Source: Bugulina stolonifera
Lineage: Eukaryota > Bryozoa > Gymnolaemata > Cheilostomatida > Bugulidae
Length of the DNA: 64,000 bases
Assembly: GCA_935421135.1 (NCBI GenBank)
Contig: OW285196.1
Span: forward strand, 1,054,001-1,118,000
Direction: 5' to 3'
Shown here: positions 37,601 through 50,300 of the stretch, in pieces
How the letters are laid out: each line of letters begins with the position of its first letter
Numbering within the stretch: the stretch's first letter is position 1
Notes under the pieces: generated by a model
What the model saw: only the letters and a program-made list of their open reading frames with translations
What the model was told of the DNA's origin: nothing
Databases searched by the model: none
Program-made: the position numbers and the translations under genes

Positions 37601-40600
37601 ATAGTGAGTGTGAGTGATGGCGGCTTTAGACATATACCAAATGAGGACCTGTCCGTGGGTATAACAATCAGTTTGTTGCTAAAGGAAGTATTGTTTGTTT
37701 CTCTCTCGTCTTGTCAAATGAGGACATGGTCTACGTATGTGCCAAGTTAGAGACTGCATAAATGGCTACACCATATTAGTTTAATTCTCAAATAGAGTAA
37801 TTTAATTTTGTTTCATTCCCGGTAATTGAGGAAATGGGTTTATTACCTTTAACAACTTGACAGAAACTTTCTCCAGATCGGCCTGAGTCTGTCACCTATA
37901 GAATAAGAAAGTGGTTTTCTCAGGACAAATCGATTAGTTTTACAAACATTTAGATCAAAGCCACTTCAACTACATAATTAGGCTGTCCCCTTAACAGCAA
38001 TCACCAATTTTATGTAGGCTAACTTTCGAATTAGCAGTTTATTTTAAATTACAAAGTCTTTGGTTGCAGCAAGGCAAAACTCTAGGTTTAATACAATGAA
38101 GTGTCGCGCAAAATTTAGATATACAGGAGAGAATTCGAGCTGAAAGTACAATTGACATTACAAGAACTAATAACTATTCTTCCTGGCTAGATTGGGGCTG
38201 ATTTGACTATAGCTAATGTTACAATGGGAGAAAAAGTAAAGGCTCTAGACTAAAATATTTGCTAATATCATAATCAGCCATTGGTACTTTCGATCAACAA
38301 TTAATGTTTAGAGAACCTCTTCGCATAAACATGTTTGTCTTAGCACATACATTTGCATGATCGAATAACCTCAACTAAACAGCTACATGCAGTAATAAAA
38401 GGGCAATGAATCTAACAATAAATTAAAATGTCCAATCTATGTATTCATGTCACTTCAGAAAATAAATTGTCAATTTTTTAGCGTAATATATAAAAAACAC
38501 CTAATCAAGGTTAAATTCCTGCACTAATTACAGTCTGGAAAACATAGTGTGACAAGGTGGCCAACAATATAAAATGGCGCATTCACTTACCTTTTAATGT
38601 CTAACTTTTTGCGGCTATTCAGTCAAACTCTCTCTCAATATTGGCTGGCACAGATGCTAGACTAGTGGTGAAGCAAGGAAAAATGAATGAGCCTGGTTTG
38701 AGCCTTTCCTTTTAGACCATATAGGTGTTATGGAGTTGAAAGAGCAACATCTGTGACAACACTTTGCTCAAAGAAAGTTAGAAATAGGATAGTACTAATG
38801 TTTACTGTAGGGATGAGCACTTGTCACTTGGTTCATGTCTCCATGGACAAAAAAGGGTAGTTGGACTGAGTAGAATGGAAATATGGAAATTAAGCCAATC
38901 GGTAATCAGTATTACTGGTACTCAGTTCTCTGTACTTTGAATTATGTACTGTGTATTCTGTACTATAAATTCTGTACTGTGTATTCTGCTATTGTTATCA
39001 CTGAATTATTATCAGTAATTGCTGCTGAAACCTACTAATTATGAGAATACGACAATGGCCAGCACAACCTACCCTCATTCATTGATACCTTGTCTAACAG
39101 TGACAAAGAAACCAAGGTCGAATCAACCTACATGTATAATGATGGAAATATTTAAATTTGACTTAACTAGATGGTTGGTGGAGATGCAAAGAAACTTTTC
39201 ATGTGACACAAATTATATTTTATGTACATTTCACACTGTCTGCATAATACGGGTAATCTCAAGTGAAAATTATAATGTGAAGATAGTGCACACACTTCTC
39301 ATGGAGAGTCCTGGTGATGAGTAACATTAAACCTTTAAATTTCAATTTTATTAGCTCTTACAAAATTTAGTTAATGCATGTAAGAAGTGTATTTAAGCTC
39401 TTCAAATTCATTCTTTTTAAAATGTTATCCCATTAATGTAAACTGATACCAGATATCTGTTAATCAACCAACATATAAATATCTTTTGAAATCTACCTTT
39501 TAAAATACCTTTCCATGCATCTACAAATTATATAGATTTGCACTCTAAAAAGTAGTTTTGCTCTAGGTTCTACGCTCAGATCTTCCTAATTCCTGCCTTT
39601 CCTTCTTAGCAACTATGGGGTAATGGGGTAAACTTAAAATTTTATCTCTGGTTATAAAACTAAACCTTGATACCAAGCATTTTACTGGTTTAAATGTACA
39701 CCTTGAAGTTAGGTCATTACTTAGTCATGTGTTGTTGCTAGTGATGGTTTATTGCAGAACAGATGTCAAACAGCTGACTTCAGCAGTAAGACAGTGTTTT
39801 TCTGTTTGTGTCTCATATTGCCAATTTCCATAATTCAAACACAGTTCATAATAACTGTGACCCATCCTAGAGATGTCTACGAAACTAGCAAAAATCTATA
39901 ATTCAGATAAGAGTTTGTCTTGAGAAAGTAGCCTATTCTGAATGATTTGCTATTTATTCATGTTTAAACATTTTATATTGTTTTTAAATTATGTTCCAAG
40001 AGCAAAATAATTACGATTTAGGCTCTATATAGTTCATGGGGAATTTAAATGTTGATTACCTGTTTAATTGCCTACATGTATTCCTCTGTTACTTAAACAT
40101 GTAATTAGTTACATTGGGTTTAGATCAATTAGGCCCAATGTTTCCTAAAGTTGGTGCCCAAAATGTAACAATATTAACATGAAAATTCCGCCTGGTCGGT
40201 ACATGCACTTGTACATCATCATTTTCACCGCTACAGCTGAACTAGGAACAAAAGCGGTGCAGAAATAAATCAGATAGAATCTAAAAAACCATAGATCTGA
40301 AATCTGCCTTAGACTTATGCATCAACATTATGCATGCAGTCAGGAGCTGCTGCATACCATAATGAGTGCAGCCAAAGTAAGCCACTCAGTACTCCACAAC
40401 CTTCATTCAGTTGATACCCAGTTTTATTTAGTTTGTACTCAGTGATTTCTCAGTACTCAGTCATTGTGATACTAGGTTCTAACCAACTTGCCAATTACAT
40501 TAGCCTTTTAATTATATATTATAGTTACCAGCCTCTGTTGGTATGCACTGCCTCAAGTTGACAAGGCAATTTACACTAGCTAAATTTGACAAGGCAATGC

Positions 40601-43600
40601 AGGTCCAATGTAAATCGTTGACATAAAGCTAAAGAACTCTCAAAATGCATTATTTTTGCTATCCTGTAAGTACATGTAGATACTTGTGCATCCAGTTAGA
40701 TGTTTATCAAACCAACTAATAATTTTAGAAATCTGGAGCTTTCCAATGCAACCTCAACCTGTGTTATAAAGTTCAACCATTGTGATTAGGTGTCACAGTT
40801 GCCAATAATCCAGATTTACATGTACATGTACATGGGATACTCCAGATTTTGAAGCCTTGCTGTCACTTGGAAAAAACTTAGTGAACCAATAAAATATAGC
40901 TTCAATGGGCAAAGCGATGGTGCTTTATAACATCAATGGCATTTATGTGGCACATGAAAACCTCAACCATCATGCTACAAATTATTAGGCAGAATGTGAA
41001 AAGTTAGTGGAAATTACATCTGTAGTATTAACATTATTATTTTGTTAAGCAACAATATTCCCTTCAAGTGCATTAAACACACTGTCAGAAGTACAAAATT
41101 GTAATAACAATCATGAACAAACAGCTTAATATTTTCATGGAAACCAACACATACAACATGATGCATGTAGTCAGGAGTTGTTGCACACCATAATGAGTGC
41201 AGCCAAATTAAGCCATTCAGTACTCAACAACCCTTACTCAATTTCTACTCAGTTATTACGATCAGTTTGTACTCCGCCCGTACTCAGTCATTGTGACACT
41301 AGGTTTTAACCAACTTACCACTTACATTAACAGAATTATTGTTATTAAGGGAGATAATTCTAGGGCATTGAGGTAAAAAATAAGAATAGCATGAAGATAT
41401 ATTAGTGTTTGGTGCTTCAAGTTCTTAGCTAGCACCAAAATAACTAAACTAGTTGCATTTCTTGCAGTACACCATATTCTCATAATGAAGTACATGTAGG
41501 TAAAGGAGATAATTGCATAGTGTTGATTGTGCTGTCACAACTACATGAAAATAGACTAATAATAAAAGCAGAGGTTGGGTATCGCTGGACAAATACATCA
41601 GAAAGCATCTGATAGAGTATTAACATATTATACTTATCTCAATTGTGCGTACAACTATTTTCTTGAATAACTATACCACCTATTACTGCCCATACACTCC
41701 CAGAAAAGCAAATGAGGACATTATGTTGGAGAGAGGACAAATCCAATAATTACTTTGAGGCAGAACTCTATGTACAAGAACTCACACCATGTAAATGAGG
41801 ACATTGTTAGAAAGGTCAGACAACTTCAAAGACAATTTTATATGAGGAATCCTACCAACTAAATGGGGACACATGAATACAAATTCTGAAAATGCGCATA
41901 CTCACTCTGTGCCATAAATGATGTCAAGTGGGGACTGGCTTGGAATCTAATGAAACCAAGACCGTCCCGCATAAATTTTCTTGCTGATCAAGGAAATTAG
42001 GCTACGACAACTGAGGACGTCCTCATTTGACGGCATGTCCCCATTTGCAGGCGAGAGTACTCGCCAAAGACTGCATTTGACACCTTCCGCTAGTACACAC
42101 ACACACACACATATACTACTATATACTAGTGTAGTATGTACTCCACACACACACACACATATACTACTATATACTAGTGTAGTATGTACTCCACACACAC
42201 ACACACATATACTACTATATACTAGTGTAGTATGTACTCCACACACACACACACCTATACTACTATATACTAGTGTAGTATGTACTCCACACACACATAT
42301 ATACTACTATATACTAGTGTAGTATGTACTCCACACACACATATATATACTACTATATACTAGTGTAGTATGTACTCCACACACACACATATATACTACT
42401 ATATACTAGTGTAGTATGTACTCCACACACACATATATATACTACTATATACTAGTGTAGTATGTACTCCACACACACACATATACTACTATATACTAGT
42501 GTAGTATGTACTCCACACACACACACATATACTACTATATACTAGTGTAGCATGTACTCCACACACACATATATACTACTATATACTAGTGTAGTATGTA
42601 CTCCACACACACACACATATATACTACTATATACTAGTGTAGTATGTACTCCACACACACACATATACTACTATATACTAGTGTAGTATGTACTCCACAC
42701 ACACACACACATATACTACTATATACTAGTGTAGTATGTACTCCACACACACACACACCTATACTACTATATACTAGTGTAGTATGTACTCCACACACAC
42801 ATATATACTACTATATACTAGTGTAGTATGTACTCCACACACACATATATACTACTATATACTAGTGTAGTATGTACTCCACACACACACACATATATAC
42901 TACTATATACTAGTGTAGTATGTACTCCACACACACACACACATATATACTACTATATACTAGTGTAGTATGTACTCCACACACACACACATATATACTA
43001 CTATATACTAGTGTAGTATGTACTCCACACACACACACACATATATACTACTATATACTAGTGTAGTATGTACTCCACACACACACACATATATACTACT
43101 ATATACTAGTGTAGTATGTACTCCACACACACACACATATACTACTATATACTAGTGTAGTATGTACTCCACACACACATATATACTACTATATACTAGT
43201 GTAGTATGTACTCCACACACACACATATATACTACTATATACTAGTGTAGTATGTACTCCACACACACACACACATATATACTACTATATACTAGTGTAG
43301 TATGTACTCCACACACACACATATACTACTATATACTAGTGTAGTATGTACTCCACACACACACATATATACTACTATATACTAGTGTAGTATATACTCC
43401 ACACACACACACACACACACATATATACTACTATATACTAGTGTAGTATGTACTCCACACACACACATATATACTACTATATACTAGTGTAGTATGTACT
43501 CCACACACACACACACATATATACTACTATATACTAGTGTAGTATGTACTCCACACACACACATATACTACTATATACTAGTGTAGTATGTACTCCACAC

Positions 43601-46600
43601 ACACACATATACTACTATATACTAGTGTAGTATGTACTCCACACACATATATATATACTACTATATACTAGTGTAGTATGTACTCCACACACATATATAT
43701 ATACTACTATATACTAGTGTAGTATGTACTCCACACACACACACACATACTACTATATACTAGTGTAGTATGTACTCCACACACACACACATATACTACT
43801 ATATACTAGTGTAGTATGTACTCCACACACACACACATATATACTACTATATACTAGTGTAGTATGTACTCCACACACACACACACATACTACTATATAC
43901 TAGTGTAGTATGTACTCCACACACACACACATATACTACTATATACTAGTGTAGTATATACTCCACACACACATATATACTACTATATACTAGTGTAGTA
44001 TGTACTCCACACACACATATATACTACTATATACTAGTGTAGTATGTACTCCACACACACATATACTACTATATACTAGTGTAGTATGTACTCCACACAC
44101 ACACATATATACTACTATATACTAGTGTAGTATATACTCCACACACACATATATACTACTATATACTAGTGTAGTATGTACTCCACACACACATATATAC
44201 TACTATATACTAGTGTAGTATGTACTCCACACACACATATACTACTATATACTAGTGTAGTATGTACTCCACACACACACATATATACTACTATATACTA
44301 GTGTAGTATGTACTCCACACACACATATATATATACTACTATATACTAGTGTAGTATGTACTCCACACACACACACACACACACATATATACTACTATAT
44401 ACTAGTGTAGTATGTACTCCACACACACACACATATACTACTATATACTAGTGTAGTATGTACTCCACACACATATATATATACTACTATATACTAGTGT
44501 AGTATGTACTCCACACACATATATATATACTACTATATACTAGTGTAGTATGTACTCCACACACACACACATACTACTATATACTAGTGTAGTATGTACT
44601 CCACACACACATATACTACTATATACTAGTGTAGTATGTACTCCACACACACACATACATATACTACTATATACTAGTATAGTATGTACTCCACACACAT
44701 ATATATATACTACTATATACTAGTGTAGTATGTACTCCACACACACACACATATACTACTATATACTAGTGTAGTATGTACTCCACACACATATATATAT
44801 ACTACTATATACTAGTGTAGTATGTACTCCACACACACACATATATACTACTATATACTAGTGTAGTATGTACTCCACACACATATATATATACTACTAT
44901 ATACTAGTGTAGTATGTACTCCACACACACACACATACTACTATATACTAGTGTAGTATGTACTCCACACACACATATACTACTATATACTAGTGTAGTA
45001 TGTACTCCACACACACACATACATATACTACTATATACTAGTATAGTATGTACTCCACACACACATATATACTACTATATACTAGTGTAGCATGTACTCC
45101 ACACACACACATATATACTACTATATACTAGTGTAGTATGTACTCCACACATACACATATATATATACTACTATATACTAGTGTAGTATGTACTCCACAC
45201 ACACACACATATACTACTATATACTAGTGTAGTATGTACTCCACACACACACACATATACTACTATATACTAGTGTAGCATGTACTCCACACACACACAT
45301 ATATACTACTATATACTAGTGTAGTATGTACTCCACACACACACATATATACTACTATATACTAGTGTAGTATGTACTCCACACACACATATATATACTA
45401 CTATATACTAGTGTAGTATGTACTCCACACACATACACACATATACTACTATATACTAGTGTAGTATGTATTCCACACACACACACATATATACTACTAT
45501 ATACTAGTGTAGTATGTATTCCACACACACATATATATACTACTATATACTAGTGTAGTATGTACTCCACACACACACATATATATACTACTATATACTA
45601 GTGTAGTATGTACTCCACACACACACACATATATACCATATATACTAGTGTAGTATGTACTCCACACACACACATATACTACTATATACTAGTGTAGTAT
45701 GTACTCCACACACACACTACTATATACTAGTGTAGTATGTACTCCACACACACACATATATACTACTATATACTAGTGTAGTATGTACTCCACACACACA
45801 TATATATACTACTATATACTAGTGTAGTATGTACTCCACACACACACATATACTACTATATACTAGTGTAGTATGTACTCCACACACACACACACATATA
45901 CTACTATATACTAGTGTAGTATGTACTCCACACACACACATATACTACTATATACTAGTGTAGTATGTACTCCACACACACATATATATACTACTATATA
46001 CTAGTGTAGTATGTACTCCACACACACACATATACTACTATATACTAGTGTAGTATGTACTCCACACACACATATATATACTACTATATACTAGTGTAGT
46101 ATGTACTCCACACACACACACATATATACCATATATACTAGTGTAGTATGTACTCCACACACACACATATACTACTATATACTAGTGTAGTATGTACTCC
46201 ACACACACATATATATACTACTATATACTAGTGTAGTATGTACTCCACACACACACATATACTACTATATACTAGTGTAGCATGTACTCCACACACACAC
46301 ATATACTACTATATACTAGTGTAGTATGTACTCCACACACACATATATACTACTATATACTAGTGTAGTATGTACTCCACACACACATATATATACTACT
46401 ATATACTAGTGTAGCATGTACTCCACACACACACATATACTACTATATACTAGTGTAGTATGTACTCCACACACACATATATATACTACTATATACTAGT
46501 GTAGCATGTACTCCACACACACACATATACTACTATATACTAGTGTAGTATGTACTCCACACACACACATATATACTACTATATACTAGTGTAGTATGTA

Positions 46601-47295
46601 CTCCACACACACACACACATATATACTACTATATACTAGTGTAGTATGTACTCCACACACACACACATATATACTACTATATACTTGTGTAGTATGTACT
46701 CCACACACACACATACTACTATATAATAGAGTAACAAGCACTCACCTGGAAGGTGTCATACATAAGTGTGCCACTAGCTGATGCCCTGTCTGTAGCCCAC
46801 ACCTTCTCCCCTGTCAGTTTCCATAGTAACCAAGTATCAACAGTACCAAACATTACTTTCTTCTCAGCAAGTCTTGATTTCAACTACACACAGGTAGAAT
46901 ATTCGGTGACATGACGGTATATAATGAACATTAAAGGTGAGAACACATGAGAGCGTTTTGGGGCGAGCGTTTTTTGAGCAAGCGTCAAACGCTATGCCCT
47001 TGATAAACACATGGGGCGAACGATGAGCGCCGCGATTTGTCAATTAGCGAATGCTCTTTCAGTGTGTATTCGCTTCGCCACGACACACGTGGTTATGTTT
47101 ACTAAATCTGTTTAGTAGGCAAATCGTCTCAATACCTCGGCTGGCTGAGTTCGAGCGTTGGAACTCTGGCGATGCGTGAGCGTCAAATTCGCCCCAAAAT
47201 GCTCTCGTGTGTTTTCACCTTTATAGAGAATGGATAAACCTATAGTATATGTATGCATAGTATGCATGTATGTACACGTGTATGCTAGTATGGGA

Positions 47296-47328
<33 letters not shown>

Positions 47329-50300
47329 TGAGTGAATCAGTGAGTGAATCAGTGAGTGAGTTTGTGTGTGAGTCAGTGAGTGGATCAGCGAATCAGTGAG
47401 CAGACGGTTCAGGCATAGACTACACAACTGTGCACACGATATTGTATATAATTAGTGCATATTTAGTACATACCTTACTAACATTGTTAATGGCCCAGCA
47501 TAGCCTGAGAGGTACCTACAAATAGAGTGAGAGTCATCACACCATGGGTGAACAACTTCATCAACGCGTAGGTTGATGGTATTTACACTGTTTAACCATA
47601 ACACTACTAGGTAGACCTACAGTCGTAGTAAAGCAGAAGGAATGCAGCTCACAGATATGGTTAATGCTGATAAGCTACTAGTTACTGATAACTTGAATAG
47701 AATACCACAATAATATGAGACTATGTACACCAGATAGTATATAGGAGCTACGATAACCTAATACCAATCTAATACAGCTAGAGCCACTGAACCTACAGCT
47801 TGAGTCATAAACTTACAGTATGAGTCATGAACTTACAGGTTGAGTCATGAACTCTTACAGTATGAGTCAAAAACTTACAGTATGAGTCATAAACTTACAG
47901 CTTGAGTCATGAACTTACAGCTTGAGTCATGAACTTGAGAGCATAGCCAGCTTTAAACCTCTGGGAGCCAGTTATAGCGTGCAGTATTCCTGAACCTTTC
48001 TTAATGGCCGCCAGCATCACTGAGCTGTTCCATGCCGTAGTCTGTGCCTGAGTTCTCTTGTCCTGCCACATGTTTATATTGTGGAAGGGTTCACTGGAGT
48101 CCCTATCCCATGTGACAAATGAATTACGGAATGTGGTTATACCCATACAGGCTATATCAGATGTGTTAAACCCGCCTTCTGCAACAAGTAAATACTTAGA
48201 ATTACTTTACTATTAATAGGTCAGACCAGGTCACGTTTAGAGAGGAAGTGGCTGTATAACCTAGCCATATTATTGTGGAATAACAACATCAGACAGTTAG
48301 TGACTAACAATATAGGTGATGCCCAAGTTACAACTGAGTTACTTTGTCCACACATCAACTATACTGACTGGGTTTAGCAGACAAAGTTCAATGTAAACCA
48401 ACCTTTATATACATGTAGTAGTACTCTAGTAACAATGCAATACTACCCAGTTCAGTGTGAACCAACCTTTATATACATGTAGTAGTAGTCTAATAACAAT
48501 GCAATACTACCCAGTTCAGTGTGAACCAACCTTTATATACATGTAGTAGTACTCTAGTAACAATGCAATACTACCCAGTTCAGTGTGAACCAACCTTTAT
48601 ATACATGTAGTAGTACTCTAGTAACAATGCAATACTACCCAGTTCAATGTAAACCAACCTTTATATACATGTAGTAGTACTCTAGTAACAATGCAATACT
48701 ACCCAGTTCAGTGTGAACCAACCTTTATATACATGTAGTAGTAGTCTAATAACAATGCAATACTACCCAGTTCAGTGTGAACCAACCTTTATATACATGT
48801 AGTAGTACTCTAGTAACAATGCAATACTACCCAGTTCAGTGTGAACCAACCTTTATATACATGTAGTAGTACTCTAGTAACAATGCAATACTACCCAGTT
48901 CAGTGTGAACCAACCTTTATATACGTGTAGTAGTACTCTAGTAACAATGCAATACTACCCAGTTCAGTGTGAACCAACCTTTATATACATGTAGTAGTAC
49001 TCTAGTAACAATGCAATACTACTCAGTTCAGTGTGAACCAACCTTTATATACATGTAGTAGTACTCTAGTAACAATGCAATACTACCCAGTTCAGTGTAA
49101 ACCAGGTCTAACTGTCTCCTGGAGACCAAGCATAAATGGCTGTTGATTATTTTAATATTATGCAGTCTTCAGCCACCAACCCAACAGTAGCCTTGTCTAT
49201 ATTTCGATTGGCAGTTAACTATGACAATGTTAGGAACAGACTGAACCATGCTGGGTGAAGCATTGCTAGCACTGGATTAGCTTAGATGGGTCATTGGCCA
49301 ATCAGAGAAGTTTCTGTGTGGAATATACACATTCCCTGCTTCAACTATCTCTATTATGTTACATTTAAATTTACTGAGTCAACCAACTGGCAGCACTCTG
49401 CAAAGCTGATTATCCAGCTACATGTGAGACAGCGTAGTGATATACTGAACCTGTGAGGGCTTTCTTAACAACGGCAGTAAACTTGTGCCATAGTTCATCA
49501 CACTCCAGCTCAACAGCACCAGGGGACGGGTATATCAGGTTTGTCTACAATTAAGGATCACTAGTTATTGTGTGTAAGTCATCTTACACTAGCTAGTATA
49601 ATTACTTCTATTAACTACTACTAATACTAGACCTGCACGATTTTGTCTCCCACACATATTCGGTTTACCACCTCTGTGTAATCAAACGCAGGTTGACATC
49701 AACCCCGTGGCCTTCAGTTTGTTCGTTGTCAAACTGTCTTCTATGATGCGACACACCTAACGATATCAACTTTCCAGAGAGTTGTTCCCTCTTTATATGA
49801 AAAGAGGGAACAAAACTCCTAATTTCTAAGGATCTATCACAGCATTTGTTTACACACGTATATAGAACAGTACAAATGCTGATCATTTTGTTTATTGCTT
49901 TTTCAGATGCAACTGGTCACCAGTCGCTAAGGTGGTAAGAGATCAGCGAAAACCGCGCCGTTATTCTCCGCAAAATGACGGTGGAGCGACAGGGCTTCAC
50001 AAAATTGAGCAGAAATGCCCTCGTCGCCCAATAACAAGTATGTTTAATTTTAAGTTTCGCTCTCGACAACGCTGGCTTCTGATTGGCCAGAAAAGCTTTA
50101 GGGACTCCATTCCACGCTTTAGTCTGTAAACAAAAATTCCTAATTGAGTCGGTATTATAATGTGATGTGTATGCAGGAGTTGTGTAAAAACTATCGCCTG
50201 GCTTGGCACACCTGCTCAAACTAGAAATTGCTTTTGTAGAGAAAATCGCTAGTGTGTGTTGTTCAGTGGGGAAAAAGTCACATCAATGTGACTTGACGTG

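Larger units (their letters stand above)
31656..42089. mobile_element. 10.4-kb insertion, probable large DNA transposon
   Basis: It splits one minisatellite into two blocks. The edges are CATACGCTGGCAAATGCAGT on the left and, in reverse complement, CGGAAGGTGTCAAATGCAGT on the right. These form an imperfect 21-bp inverted repeat with the exact core CAAATGCAGTC, flanked by CTAG on both sides (31652-31655, 42090-42093). About 30 dispersed copies of a related word, CAAATGAGGAC/CAAATGGGGAC, lie near both ends and in the 35.9-37.7 kb segment. A multi-exon gene on the - strand lies inside (34000-37895). I cannot assign a superfamily. Confidence 0.65.

Noticed and set aside
29270..46781. [16 protein letters not shown] frames as secreted or membrane peptides
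   Set aside because: Produced by the CA-rich minisatellite; same peptide appears on many copies and both strands.
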